Shown here in pieces: positions 1 to 9,049 of a DNA stretch of 64,000 nucleotides. Location: NCBI RefSeq assembly GCF_002154725.1, contig NZ_MTAW01000098.1, positions 1 to 64,000 of the forward strand, read 5' to 3'. Under the pieces are notes generated by a model, which had not been told where the DNA came from, did not search any database, and saw only the letters and a program-made list of their open reading frames with translations. Made by a program: the position numbers and the translations under genes. Source of the DNA: Nostoc sp. 106C (GTDB lineage: Bacteria; Cyanobacteriota; Cyanobacteriia; Cyanobacteriales; Nostocaceae). The number at the start of each line of letters is the position of its first letter. Position 1 is the first letter of the stretch.

Positions 1-407
1 CATACTTTCATGCTTGGTTGTGGGATTTTCCCGTGATTGACTGCCTTGAAAATAGGGCAGGAGGCAGAAGAAAAGGAAGGGTTAAGATTTTCATTGTTCC
101 TTGTGAACGCAGCTCATGGGGTCTCTTGCAAAAATATATTTTTGCAAGAGGGGGAAAGGGAAAAGGTAAAAGGGAAAGGGTTTTGAGTTCCTTTCCCTTT
201 TACCGAATTCTGCAAGAAGTCTATTTGTGAAGAAACAAAGTCCATTTGTAAATCCTTCTTTCCTGTTCCCTGACTCAACGAGTAATTTCACAACTCCTAC
301 ATGGATGGCTATAGGTTATTTAGGTTTTTATCTATACAAATAATTTTAGTCAGTATTAATACGCAAGCTATAATCGAATAATTCCGGATAAAACTATATT
401 TATTTTC
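1..407. other. Left-edge intergenic region without a convincing gene
   Basis: The short open frames here have no recognisable domain and overlap repeat sequence. The stretch is dominated by the palindromic and MITE-like repeat described separately. The AT-rich 90 bases before position 408 presumably hold the promoter of the kinase-TPR gene, but no clear -10/-35 pair or ribosome binding site is seen. Confidence 0.6.
123..316. repeat. Composite dispersed repeat: palindrome, purine hairpin and MITE-like arm
   Basis: Positions 123-150 are a perfect 28-base palindrome centred on AATATATT. Positions 165-179 and 190-204 form a perfect 15-bp hairpin of a purine-rich run with its pyrimidine complement. 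Positions 221-316, read on the minus strand, begin ctatagccatcc and match the element at 3310-3418 for about 85 bases, including the shared gtgaaattactc block. No transposase is inside, so this is a non-autonomous intergenic repeat. Its source element is not visible in the window. Confidence 0.65.
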
Positions 408-2411
408 ATGCATAGTCACCTTCTGGATGCACGTTACCGAATTTTGGCGGTTCTGAGTGTGGAAGAATTGGCGCAAACCTATTTGGTTGAAGATACTAAT
501 CTTCCTAACAGTCAATTTGTCTTGAAGCAACTACATCCTGCCAATAAAAATCCCCAAGATTTAAAAATACTGGGGCGCTTGTTTACAGGCGAGGCAGAAA
601 CGTTAGAAAAACTAGGTCAGGAAAACGATCAAATCCAGAAACTAGTTGCTTATTTTGAAGAAAATGAAGAATTTTATTTAGTTCAAGAATTCATTACTGG
701 TAATTCTTTAACTGAGGAAATTCTCTTAGGAACACCCATAGAGGAAGACCAAGTGGTCAGTCTCTTATCAGAAACATTAGAAATTTTGGTATTCGTACAT
801 AGTCACGAGGTAATTCATCAGGATATTAAACCTACAAATATTATTCGTCGAGAGTCAGACAAAAAATTAGTTTTGATTGACTTCGGTTCGATTAAAGAAA
901 TAGTGACTACTATTGTCGGAAATCTCGAATATATACCTGTAGAGCAATTGCATGGTAACACCCAATATAACAGCGATATATATGCTTTAGGAATAGTGGC
1001 GATCGCATCGCTCATCGGTTTAACAGCAGAGGAAGTAGCTATATTACCAAGTCACAAAAATTTGCTGACAGGTGAAATTGTTTGGCGTCACCGAATTCCT
1101 TCAGTGAACCGAGAATTAGCAAGAATTATCGATAAAATGGTGTGCTTTGATTACCGTAAACGCTACCAGACTGCTCAGGAGGTTTTACATGACTTAAAAC
1201 AGCTAAACAATCCTGAGAAAAAGCACGATAAGCACGAAAATAAAAAACCTTGGTTAATTTTAACAGGAATAGCTAGCTGTATTACTGTTGGCGTAGCAGC
1301 TTGGTTTTTCCTCATACCAAAATCTGTCAACGATCCAAAGTTATTATATCTACAAGGAGTGGAAAAATATGAATCTGGAAATTACAAAGAAGCAGTAAAA
1401 GATTTCAGTCAAGTTATTGAAATTAATCCCCAAAATGCTCTAGCTTATAATCGACGTGGTGATGCTTTTTATCGATTAGGAGATTACCAAAAAGCTCAAT
1501 CAGACTCAAGCAAAGCTATAGAGCTAAATCCTCAAGATGCTAATGCTTACTACGATCGAGGCTTTTCTGATTATGAATTAGGAAAATATAAAGAAGCGAT
1601 CGCTGACTATACCAAGGCAATTAATCTCAATGCCAAAAATCCCTATAATTACTATGGGCGAGGTCTAGCACGTACAAAGCTCAAAGATTATAAAGGCGCA
1701 ATGACAGATTTCGGCAAAGCGATCGCCTTTAAGCCCAAGTATACCGAAGCATACTTGCAACGGGGTATTCTCCACCGTCGCTTGAGACATAAGCAAGCAG
1801 CAATTCAGGATTTTGATACAGCAATTGAGATGAATCCTAATGATGCTCAAGCTTACTATCAAAGAGGCTTAACTCAATTTGCATATAACCAAAATCAAGC
1901 TGCAATTCAGGACTATAACAGGGCCATTGACTTAAATCCCAAATATATAGAAGCTTACCTAAATCGGGCAGATGTTTATAGTGATATGGGAAAGAATCTA
2001 GAAGCTACTGAAGATTATAATCAGGTTTTACAGCTTAATCCCAAATTATCCATAGCTTACACCCATAGAGGTATGCACCGCTTCTCTGTAGGCGATTATC
2101 AAGGCGCAATAGCAGATTATACTGAAGCAATTAAGCTAGAGCCGAAAAATGCCGCAGCTTATAACAACCGAGGTAATGCTCATCTCGAACGCGGAAATAA
2201 AAAAGCGGCAATTGCAGATTACTCTCAGGCGATCACAGTTAATTCTAGTTATGCCTTAGCCTACTATAATCGAGGTTTGATTCGGGCTAAACAAGGCGAT
2301 AAAAAAGGAGCGATCACAGATTTTCAAGCAGCAGCAAAACTATTTCAAAAAAAAGGGCAGAAAAATAGTTATCAAGATGCACAAAGAGAAATTAAAACTC
2401 TACAAAAATAG
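408..2411 (+). CDS. Ser/Thr kinase-like membrane protein with ten C-terminal TPR repeats
   Basis: The 667-residue protein has a eukaryotic-type kinase fold (about 8-265), one membrane helix (about 282-304) and ten 34-residue TPRs (about 313-655) that probably lie outside the membrane. The ATP-binding Lys (K40, FVLK), catalytic loop HQDIKPTN (137-144) and IDFG (157-160) are present. The glycine-rich loop, normally GQGGFGRTY in cyanobacterial kinases, reads SVEELAQTY, so nucleotide binding may be weak. The architecture suggests a sensor in which TPRs detect a protein partner and the cytoplasmic domain signals. It converges with the response regulator gene downstream. Substrate and signal are unknown. 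The domain assignment is firm; activity is doubtful. Confidence 0.88.
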   Translation: MHSHLLDARYRILAVLSVEELAQTYLVEDTNLPNSQFVLKQLHPANKNPQDLKILGRLFTGEAETLEKLGQENDQIQKLVAYFEENEEFYLVQEFITGNSLTEEILLGTPIEEDQVVSLLSETLEILVFVHSHEVIHQDIKPTNIIRRESDKKLVLIDFGSIKEIVTTIVGNLEYIPVEQLHGNTQYNSDIYALGIVAIASLIGLTAEEVAILPSHKNLLTGEIVWRHRIPSVNRELARIIDKMVCFDYRKRYQTAQEVLHDLKQLNNPEKKHDKHENKKPWLILTGIASCITVGVAAWFFLIPKSVNDPKLLYLQGVEKYESGNYKEAVKDFSQVIEINPQNALAYNRRGDAFYRLGDYQKAQSDSSKAIELNPQDANAYYDRGFSDYELGKYKEAIADYTKAINLNAKNPYNYYGRGLARTKLKDYKGAMTDFGKAIAFKPKYTEAYLQRGILHRRLRHKQAAIQDFDTAIEMNPNDAQAYYQRGLTQFAYNQNQAAIQDYNRAIDLNPKYIEAYLNRADVYSDMGKNLEATEDYNQVLQLNPKLSIAYTHRGMHRFSVGDYQGAIADYTEAIKLEPKNAAAYNNRGNAHLERGNKKAAIADYSQAITVNSSYALAYYNRGLIRAKQGDKKGAITDFQAAAKLFQKKGQKNSYQDAQREIKTLQK

Positions 2412-2454
2412 ACAGTAACCGTTAAAGTTTCTTTCTCTGATATCGAAAAGTTGG

Positions 2455-3165
2455 TTAATAAATAGACTGCACTTTGCGCCAAATTTGTTGAGCTTGTTTA
2501 CTAGCTAACTGAGCTTTTTCTATAACCTGTCGGGCTTGCTCCATAGCCAACTGGGCTTGCCTCCTAACCTGTTGAGCTTGCTCCCTTGCCAGATGAGCTT
2601 GCTTTTTTGTCTGTCGGGCTTGTTCAAGAAACTGGCAATACTCACTCTTTAACAACCGACTGTGTTGAGCGAACTGCCGCTGTTCCTGTGTTAAAAGTCG
2701 TTGTTTGTCACTTTGCTGTGCAAGTTTTGCGATCGTTGTAATTAGTGTATCTGGATGAAAAGGCTTAATAATAACCTCCTCAAACCCAGCATCGAGTGCT
2801 TTATTACGGTATTCCGGATATACATAACCTGTAAGAGCAACAGCAGGCAAAAACCTTCCTTGTTGTGCTTCTTGGTTTCTAATCCAGTTAATTAGAAAAT
2901 AACCATCCTTACCAGGCATACTGATATCGCTAACGAGAACATCTGGTTTCCACTCTTGTATCACTGCTATAGCTTCATCCACAGTTTTTGCTGTCTTGAG
3001 TTGCACCTGGTACTCTTCAAGAAGAAAAACAACTAAACTCAGAGAATCATTATTGTCATCAACAACAAGTAACCGCAAGCCATCGATGGATAAAGACTTC
3101 CTTTGTGGCTTTCGCTTGAGAGATCCTCTATTTTTACGATGTGAGTTAGCAACTTTAAGTATCAA
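2455..3165 (-). CDS. Response regulator receiver protein with long coiled-coil tail
   Basis: This 236-residue protein has a CheY-type receiver (about 30-150). Acidic pair D36/D37, phosphoacceptor D80 in VSDISMPG, T112 and K134 (IIKPF) are all in place. After residue 160 it is an Ala/Gln/Arg-rich amphipathic helix built on repeats such as AREQAQQVRRQAQ, predicted to be a coiled coil. There is no DNA-binding or enzymatic output domain, so it probably signals by protein contact or oligomerisation. The only start in frame upstream of the receiver is a TTG without a clear ribosome binding site, so the N-terminus is uncertain. It ends 44 bases from the convergent kinase-TPR gene; a functional link is possible but unproven. 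Confidence 0.85.
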   Translation of the reverse strand: MILKVANSHRKNRGSLKRKPQRKSLSIDGLRLLVVDDNNDSLSLVVFLLEEYQVQLKTAKTVDEAIAVIQEWKPDVLVSDISMPGKDGYFLINWIRNQEAQQGRFLPAVALTGYVYPEYRNKALDAGFEEVIIKPFHPDTLITTIAKLAQQSDKQRLLTQEQRQFAQHSRLLKSEYCQFLEQARQTKKQAHLAREQAQQVRRQAQLAMEQARQVIEKAQLASKQAQQIWRKVQSIY

Positions 3166-3309
3166 AATAGTTTAATATTTAACTAGTTAGTAGTAAGTAG
3201 CATACGTGGCAGATATTAGACAATATCTGCTAACATAACATGCATTTTTATAACATCTAAATTGAGTTTTTTACAATCCTTGATCTGAATATACATATCA
3301 GCATGGTAA

Positions 3310-3418
3310 CTATAGCAATCCCTGTAGGATTTGTGAAATTACTCTTTGAGCCAGGGGGCAGAAAACAAGGATATACAACTGTACTTTATTTTTTCACAAA
3401 TGATATAGAACTGCTATA
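3310..3418 (+). repeat. MITE-like repeat with tatagca ends
   Basis: About 109 bases bounded by ctatagcaatcc on the left and aactgctatat on the right, which form a short terminal inverted repeat (tatagca/tgctata). The interior matches the minus strand of 221-316, and the ends match elements at 28044, 28563 and 30111. It carries no gene. This marks it as one copy of a dispersed non-autonomous element family. Confidence 0.65.
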
Positions 3419-3490
3419 TCTATCAATAGCTTATACTATTTCACCAAAATCTGATACGGTCTATTCCTCCAGTTTGCCCAGCTTTCCCGT

Positions 3491-3652
3491 ACTAATCCAG
3501 TTGGAGCGAATCTAGCTCACGGACTCAAGAGTGAAAAATCCGGTAGTGAACTTGTTCAAAGTTTTGTACCCAATGCCAAAGTAGTCAAAGCATTTACGAT
3601 TTATGGGTTTGAAAACTTTGAGAATAATACCTATCCTGGTTTTGGAATCTAG
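3491..3652 (+). pseudogene. Fragment of an NAD(P)-binding F420-reductase-like dinucleotide-binding protein
   Basis: Reading from act at 3491, 53 codons are open and spell TNPVGANLAHG and then VPNAKVVKAFTIYGFENF before a TAG. This matches the middle of NADPH-dependent F420-reductase-like oxidoreductases (TNP...G, VVKAFN.YG). The N-terminal Rossmann nucleotide-binding part and the C-terminus are both missing and there is no start codon in a sensible place. It is a gene remnant between the MITE-like repeat and the TMEM175-like gene. Confidence 0.7.
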
Positions 3653-3743
3653 AGTGAAAGACACGCCCTGAAAAGGAGCAAAGGTTTTATCCTGTTTAGG
3701 AGAATCAAAAGTTCGCTGATTCCCAGTCAACAATTGTCCCTAA

Positions 3744-4361
3744 TCACATTGCTCCCGAATTCACCTTGAAGGCTTTATCGACGATAGCAGAGGTAACTGG
3801 AATTAAAAACCAAACCAAATCTGAAAAATCTGGGCTGATTATTGCGATTGGAATAGATATTAAAGCACAGCAAGGTTCAATCAAAGCCTTTGCTTTTACT
3901 AAGAGAATGATTTGACGATCTAGATTTTCATCAACTAGCCGATGTTTGTTTGTTGCGTACACCCAACTTATGAATGAAAGAAAACCAATCAAGCAAATAT
4001 TAACACTAAACCAAACTTTAACAAAAACATTATTAGAAATGGTCAAGATCAGCTCATTAGAAAAAGGAATGACAAATAAACACATTAAGTAAAGTGTATG
4101 GATTATTAAATGAATTTCATTAGTTTTTTTGTAATAACTAAATTGTTGAATGTGACTAATCCAGTAAAATGCAACCAAGATAAAAGTGGTAATATAAATA
4201 CCGAGTGATTTTAACTGTTCAAGAAGAAAATGATTAATTTCAATATTTGGCATTGATTTAATAGTTTCTGGCAAATTAAATCCCATAAAGGTGATTGCCA
4301 TAACTAGTGCAAAAACACAATCATTTAATCTTGCCAAATGATCAATGAGATTAAGGCTCAT
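3744..4361 (-). CDS. TMEM175-like (DUF1211) integral membrane protein
   Basis: The 205-residue protein has about five or six hydrophobic helices. The N-terminal RLNDCVFALVMAITFMGF corresponds to the RxxxFSDGVFAI helix of bacterial TMEM175 potassium-selective channels, and WISHIQQFSYYKKTNEIH in helix 3-4 fits the same family. Those channels assemble as tetramers and leak K+. Here the FSD motif reads LND, so selectivity may differ. The ATG at 4361 opens directly into the motif helix, as in relatives. The next gene upstream on this strand is the DevA-type ATPase, only about 10 bases away, so it may be co-transcribed with the exporter. Confidence 0.75.
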   Translation of the reverse strand: MSLNLIDHLARLNDCVFALVMAITFMGFNLPETIKSMPNIEINHFLLEQLKSLGIYITTFILVAFYWISHIQQFSYYKKTNEIHLIIHTLYLMCLFVIPFSNELILTISNNVFVKVWFSVNICLIGFLSFISWVYATNKHRLVDENLDRQIILLVKAKALIEPCCALISIPIAIISPDFSDLVWFLIPVTSAIVDKAFKVNSGAM

Positions 4362-4371
4362 GTTGCCTAGC

Positions 4372-5163
4372 CTAACAATTTCCTTGACTCTCCATTTTTC
4401 CCGCTTCTTCTACCACTCTTCCATCTTCCATGTGAATTATGCGGTCAGCAATATCAAGAATCCGGTTGTCATGAGTAACAAGCAAAATAGTGCTACCTTG
4501 TTCTTTGGCTAAACGCTGCATGATTTCTACGATATCTCGGCCCGATTTTTTATCAAGGGAAGCTGTCGGCTCATCTGCAAGGACTATTTTGGGATGACAA
4601 GCTAAGGCGCGGGCAATCGCCACTCGCTGCTTTTGCCCTCCAGAAAGACTGTCTGCGTAATAATCAACACGATCGCCCAAACCAACGGCATTAAGAATAT
4701 TGATTGCCAGCCCATCTATATCTTGGTTTAGGTACTCATCATGTAGTTCCAAAGACATTCGCACATTCTGTTTTGCTGTAAGGAAGGAAAGCAAGTTGTG
4801 TGATTGGAAAATGTAACCAATCTGTCGCCGCTTTTGCATCTGTTGCCGCTTACTTGCACCGCGCATTTCCTGTCCTAAAATTGTCAGACTGCCTTCTTGT
4901 ACTGAACGTAATCCACCTATTAGCGTCAGTAGTGTCGTTTTGCCAGAGCCAGAAGGTCCGGTCATAATGACAATCTCACCTGAATAAATATCGAGATTGA
5001 TATCAAATAATGTCTGCTTGCAAAGTTCTTTTGTACCGAAGTAATGATTAAGATTGCGAACTGAAATTAGTAGCTTTTCGGGAGAGTTTTGAATTTCGAC
5101 TTTTGGAGATTTTTGCTCTGGCGGTGGATTATTTTGAATTTCTAAGAGAGCTTCTTTAGACAT
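4372..5163 (-). CDS. devA: DevA-type ABC exporter ATPase
   Basis: This 263-residue nucleotide-binding subunit is of the MacB/LolD/DevA class. It has Walker A GPSGSGKTT (69-77), signature LSGGQKQR (about 173-180), Walker B IVLADEPT (193-200) and the switch His in VTHD. I start at the ATG at 5163 (MSKEALLE). The open frame runs upstream only through repeat sequence to a TTG at 5268, giving residues foreign to the family. It is the last gene of a DevB-DevC-DevA set, in which the fusion protein and permease form a TolC-coupled exporter. In Anabaena the prototype exports heterocyst glycolipids, but several paralogues with other cargo exist, so the cargo here is not assigned. Confidence 0.88.
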   Translation of the reverse strand: MSKEALLEIQNNPPPEQKSPKVEIQNSPEKLLISVRNLNHYFGTKELCKQTLFDINLDIYSGEIVIMTGPSGSGKTTLLTLIGGLRSVQEGSLTILGQEMRGASKRQQMQKRRQIGYIFQSHNLLSFLTAKQNVRMSLELHDEYLNQDIDGLAINILNAVGLGDRVDYYADSLSGGQKQRVAIARALACHPKIVLADEPTASLDKKSGRDIVEIMQRLAKEQGSTILLVTHDNRILDIADRIIHMEDGRVVEEAGKMESQGNC

Positions 5164-5186
5164 TGATTTGAAGGTAATACAAATTT

Positions 5187-5256
5187 GTAATTCGTAATGA
5201 CGCTCGTTCGCGTAACGTCTCCCCTTGGGAGCAGACTCGCTAACGTAATTCGTAAA
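5187..5256. repeat. Short palindromic cyanobacterial repeat
   Basis: A 70-base unit bounded by gtaattcgtaa at both ends contains the familiar gcgtaacgtctccccttggga core seen in intergenic repeats of Nostocales. It lies between devC and devA and is read through by the false N-terminal extension of devA. Confidence 0.6.
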
Positions 5257-5330
5257 TAAGATAGCCAAATTGAATCGGGGCTTTCAGGTTTAAATTTGTT
5301 GCCAGATTTTAGAGAATTAGAACTCCAAGC

Positions 5331-6500
5331 TTAAAAAATATCAGCAGGATCGGCTGCTCGTAGCTTTCGTATAGCGATCGCTCCCGCACCAAAACACATG
5401 ATAATTGTCAATCCCAGCACTGTTGTCGCGCGGCTGAGTTTCATGGCAAAAGGTAAAAGCGTCGCAGACTGAGCAATGGCATAAAATCCAGTTGAGATAA
5501 ATATTCCAGGTAAAAATCCCAAAACTGCTAACACAAGAGACTCTTGGAGGACAACGCCAATAAAATACACATCACTATAGCCCATTGCCTTCAAGGTAGC
5601 GTATTCAGGCAAATGATCGGAAACATCTGTATAGAGAATTTGATAGACAATAACTGTTCCAATCAAGAACCCCATCGTTACGCCAAAACCAAAGATGTAG
5701 CCGATAATAGAACCTGTTTCCCAATACACACGTTCACGATTGACAAATTCAGCAAGAGTTAAAACGACTAAATCATCTGGCACAATTGCTTGTAAATCTG
5801 CCTGTACCTGCTTAACGCTTGCCTGGGATTTTACTTGAATAATACCCACATCAATTTCGTTGGCTTGACGCTGGGGAAAGAGTCGCAAAAAGGTAGAATC
5901 ACTGGTAATGAGATTGCCCTCAGCCGCAAAAGAGGAACCAATCGTAAATAATCCTACAATTTTAATTTCAAAATCATTCACCTGAACGGAAAGCGAACTC
6001 TGCTTTCCCAACAAGCTAGGAACATCCCCAAGTAGGGGAAGTCCCCCAGCTTGATCAAATAGCCCTCGATTTATGAATTTCAGTTTATCCAAATATTGAC
6101 TGAGTTCTGGTAAGTCAAATGCTGGCTGGTTCGGATCTATACCGTAAACAAAAATTTGCCGATTGGTTTTGTTCTCAGGGTTTCGCCAATCTGCCTGACC
6201 AATATACAGTGAGCTAACAGAGGCTACGCCGTTAATACCTGATGCCTGATAGAGATTGTCTCTGGAGAACTTTTTCACAGATTGCAGGTTATCAGACAAT
6301 TTATTGATAACAAATAAATCCCCGCGAAGTTTGGCATAGGTGAGAACTTGCGAATCAAACAGTGAATCCTGGACGCCCAGTTGGACAAACATCAGCACAT
6401 CTGCAAAAGTAATTCCTGCTATGGCAACTAGCAGACGTGCTTTTTCTCGGCTCACTTGCAGCCAGGCTATTGGTGTTTTGCGGAATAATTGACGAAACAT
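5331..6500 (-). CDS. devC: DevC-type ABC exporter permease
   Basis: The 389-residue permease is of the FtsX/MacB type as found in DevC. It has one N-terminal membrane helix after FRKTPIAWLQVSREKARLLV, a periplasmic domain of about 220 residues, and three C-terminal helices (about 265-385). Length and layout match DevC. It begins at an ATG 26 bases after the DevB-like gene, and the ATPase follows after a repeat-containing gap of about 170 bases, so the three are probably one transcript. It provides the membrane channel for substrate loading into the periplasmic adaptor. Confidence 0.88.
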   Translation of the reverse strand: MFRQLFRKTPIAWLQVSREKARLLVAIAGITFADVLMFVQLGVQDSLFDSQVLTYAKLRGDLFVINKLSDNLQSVKKFSRDNLYQASGINGVASVSSLYIGQADWRNPENKTNRQIFVYGIDPNQPAFDLPELSQYLDKLKFINRGLFDQAGGLPLLGDVPSLLGKQSSLSVQVNDFEIKIVGLFTIGSSFAAEGNLITSDSTFLRLFPQRQANEIDVGIIQVKSQASVKQVQADLQAIVPDDLVVLTLAEFVNRERVYWETGSIIGYIFGFGVTMGFLIGTVIVYQILYTDVSDHLPEYATLKAMGYSDVYFIGVVLQESLVLAVLGFLPGIFISTGFYAIAQSATLLPFAMKLSRATTVLGLTIIMCFGAGAIAIRKLRAADPADIF

Positions 6501-6525
6501 GGATTCATCGGTGTTACACCGTTGA

Positions 6526-7719
6526 CTAATTGTTAGTTAATGTTGCATTCGGTTGAATGGCAACCTGTACTTGCAAGTTGGTTAAATTAGCAACCCGGCG
6601 ACTATCTTCTCGATTGAGTTGAATCCTGACTTCAATGACTTTGCGATCGAGATTTTCTCCAGGTTGACCGCTAGTAATTTCTTGTTTAATCACCTCTAGT
6701 CCAACAAGGCGAACGGTTCCACCTATTTGATTGGGAAATGATTCGCTGGTGATTACGACTTGTTGACCTTCACGAACTTTACCAATATCAGTTTGATAGA
6801 CCTCTGCCACGACTTGCATCTGGTCAGTTTGTCCTAAGTCAACAATGCCTTTATCACCAACAACTTCCCCTGGTTTGGTGTAGATATTGAAAATCCGACC
6901 TGCGATTGGTGCGCGAATGTATGCTTCAGCTAAGTCAGCTTTAGCTTTATTAGCTGCCGAGATTGCCTTATCTACCTCAGCTTGGGCTGCTTGTATATCA
7001 ACTGGGCGTACCTCAGCAATTTTGTTTAAGGTGGCTCTAGCTTGGCTGATTTCTTGACGAATTGTATCTACACTTTGATTTTGCTTGGCTTTAGCTTCAT
7101 TAAGCTGTGTTTGTGCTGTTTCTAATGCTAGCTGCTTTTGCTCTAGCTCTAAAGAAGCGATCGCTCCTTGTTTGTAAAGTGACAAATAGCGATTGTAGTT
7201 AGAATTGGCAGTTCTCACCTCAGCTTGCCAACGAGCAATAGTGGCTTGTTGAGTAGCAATTTCACCTTTTAACTGCTCCTGTAGGCGAACAATTTCAGCT
7301 TTTTGAGCAGCAATTTCTCCAGATTTGGCTCCTGCTTTCACCTTTGCCAGTTCTGACAGGGATACCTTGACCTGTGCTTGGGCTTCAAATAAGGTATTTT
7401 GCAGGCGAGCTTGTGCATCCATAATCGCCATCACTTGGCCTGCTCTTACGCGATCGCCCCGTTGCACCAGCAGTCTCGTCACGCGATCGTTGCTCAATGT
7501 AGCAGGTACAGAGACTTTGATAACTTCCGTTGCAGGTTCTAGTCGTCCTAAAGCCGTGATTTGCCGAATAATAGGAGCAGCTTTTACAACGACCGTTGGC
7601 TTACTGGTTGGTCTTGATTGGGAAATGCCATAGAAAATGATTGTACCTGAGATAGTAGCAGCAGCCGCAATCAGGGCAAGCATCCATTGTGAACGCTTTG
7701 ATAATATTTGAAGGTTCAT
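6526..7719 (-). CDS. devB: DevB-type periplasmic adaptor (HlyD family)
   Basis: The 397-residue membrane fusion protein has an N-terminal membrane anchor (about 15-35), two lipoyl/barrel-sandwich halves around a long coiled-coil hairpin (about 95-260) and a beta-barrel C-terminal region. It is specific in length and order to the DevB/HgdB adaptors that hexamerise and bridge DevCA to TolC. I choose the ATG at 7719 (MNLQILSK), preceded by AGGA at good spacing. An in-frame ATG at 7785 would add 22 unlikely residues. It lies downstream of hemF-1 on the same strand with about 216 bases between, so it could either belong to the exporter alone or be reached by read-through from the tetrapyrrole cluster. 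Confidence 0.88.
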   Translation of the reverse strand: MNLQILSKRSQWMLALIAAAATISGTIIFYGISQSRPTSKPTVVVKAAPIIRQITALGRLEPATEVIKVSVPATLSNDRVTRLLVQRGDRVRAGQVMAIMDAQARLQNTLFEAQAQVKVSLSELAKVKAGAKSGEIAAQKAEIVRLQEQLKGEIATQQATIARWQAEVRTANSNYNRYLSLYKQGAIASLELEQKQLALETAQTQLNEAKAKQNQSVDTIRQEISQARATLNKIAEVRPVDIQAAQAEVDKAISAANKAKADLAEAYIRAPIAGRIFNIYTKPGEVVGDKGIVDLGQTDQMQVVAEVYQTDIGKVREGQQVVITSESFPNQIGGTVRLVGLEVIKQEITSGQPGENLDRKVIEVRIQLNREDSRRVANLTNLQVQVAIQPNATLTNN

Positions 7720-7906
7720 CTTGATTCCTGCCCAAATTACGTATAAAAATATTATCCGGCTGTTTTGCCAAAACACTAGACACATCTGATGAGAAAATGG
7801 AATTTTGAAACTCAGCGTATATGCCTAGGTGCTTGTCGTTAGACATAGCCATTTCATTGCCGTCAGCCTGTCAATAAGACCCTTCTTTTTGGTGGTCAAA
7901 TAGATG

Positions 7907-7930
7907 AAAAGCTTAATAGCAAGAGCTTTT
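7907..7930 (-). terminator. Weak hairpin after hemF-1
   Basis: The inverted repeat aaaagct/agctttt (7907-7913 and 7924-7930) lies just past the hemF-1 stop and ends in a T-run on the minus strand. The stem is only 7 bp, so termination is plausible but weak. Confidence 0.35.
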
Positions 7931-7935
7931 AGTAG

Positions 7936-8988
7936 TCAAATTTCCTGTGCGGTAAGACTAGATGTCCAGCTAGCCCAATCTTGAGGTTTTAAGAAACTTT
8001 CTAACAACTCAGCTTCTGGTGTGTTGGGTTCTGGTTTATAGCCGTATTCCCAACGGACTAAAGGTGGTAACGACATCAAAATTGACTCAGTGCGTCCATT
8101 GGTTTGGAGACCGAAGATTGTGCCACGGTCATAAACCAAGTTAAATTCTACGTAGCGACCTCTGCGATAGAGCTGGAAATTACGTTGGCGATCGCCATAT
8201 TCTATTAACTTTCGCCGCTCTACAATCGGTACGTATGCTGGTAAAAAAGCTTTTCCACACTCACCCACGAAAGCAAATAATTCTTCCCAGGTGCGCGAGG
8301 GTAGAGTACCAACTTGATTACTATAAGCAGCTGCTGCATTCTCTGGATGCGGACCCCGATACAGCAGACCTTGACCATCTTGATAGTCAAAAAATATACC
8401 CCCTATTCCCCGCATTTCCTGACGATGTTTGAGATAAAAATATTCGTCGCACCAAGGCTTAAACACTGGATAATACTCAGGATGGTGAGCATCACAAGCC
8501 TGTTTGAGGGTAGAATGGAAATGAGCGGCATCCTCAGCAAAAGGATAGTAAGGTGTTAAATCTATACCACCACCAAACCACCAAACTGGTCCTGCTTCAA
8601 AGTAGCGGTAATTGAGATGAACAGTTGGTACGTAAGGATTGCGGGGATGCAACACCATTGAAGTGCCTGTGGCGTAAAATTTATGTCCAGCTGCCTCCGG
8701 ACGTTGTGCCAGAATTGAGGACGGAAGATGGGCACCCCAAACTTCGGAGAAATTTACTCCACCTTGCTCAAAAATAGCACCGTCACGCAAGACACGCGAT
8801 CTCCCTCCACCCCCTTCAGAACGTTCCCATGTATCTTCTTGAAATGTGCCTGAGTGATCCAGTTGTTGCAAGCCCTGACAAATACTATCTTGCAACTGCT
8901 GCATGAATTGGCTGACTCTAGCCTTGGCATCAACTGGAGGTAAAGATTTGGATGCAGTTATTTGCGCACTCGAAGCAGTGGTAATCAT
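7936..8988 (-). CDS. hemF: Oxygen-dependent coproporphyrinogen III oxidase, copy 1
   Basis: This cytosolic enzyme converts two propionates of coproporphyrinogen III to vinyls using O2. The 350-residue sequence is a canonical cyanobacterial HemF. It has [33 protein letters not shown], the GIGGIFFDY turn, and [16 protein letters not shown] followed by [12 protein letters not shown] near the C-terminus. The ATG at 8988 has AGGAG upstream. It is the last tetrapyrrole gene of the cluster, 61 bases after hemB. Because every substrate-contact motif is intact I expect normal activity, in contrast to the divergent copy at 16885-17889. It could be either the housekeeping gene captured in the cluster or a pathway copy. 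Confidence 0.95.
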   Translation of the reverse strand: MITTASSAQITASKSLPPVDAKARVSQFMQQLQDSICQGLQQLDHSGTFQEDTWERSEGGGGRSRVLRDGAIFEQGGVNFSEVWGAHLPSSILAQRPEAAGHKFYATGTSMVLHPRNPYVPTVHLNYRYFEAGPVWWFGGGIDLTPYYPFAEDAAHFHSTLKQACDAHHPEYYPVFKPWCDEYFYLKHRQEMRGIGGIFFDYQDGQGLLYRGPHPENAAAAYSNQVGTLPSRTWEELFAFVGECGKAFLPAYVPIVERRKLIEYGDRQRNFQLYRRGRYVEFNLVYDRGTIFGLQTNGRTESILMSLPPLVRWEYGYKPEPNTPEAELLESFLKPQDWASWTSSLTAQEI

Positions 8989-9049
8989 CTCAACTTAATC
9001 TCCTGAAACGTGAATATCTGTGTTAACCAGTTCCGAGGGACTGCCTTGT

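Noticed and set aside
5164-5268. N-terminal extension of DevA from a TTG
   Set aside because: It is encoded by a dispersed repeat and the ATG at 5163 gives the family N-terminus.
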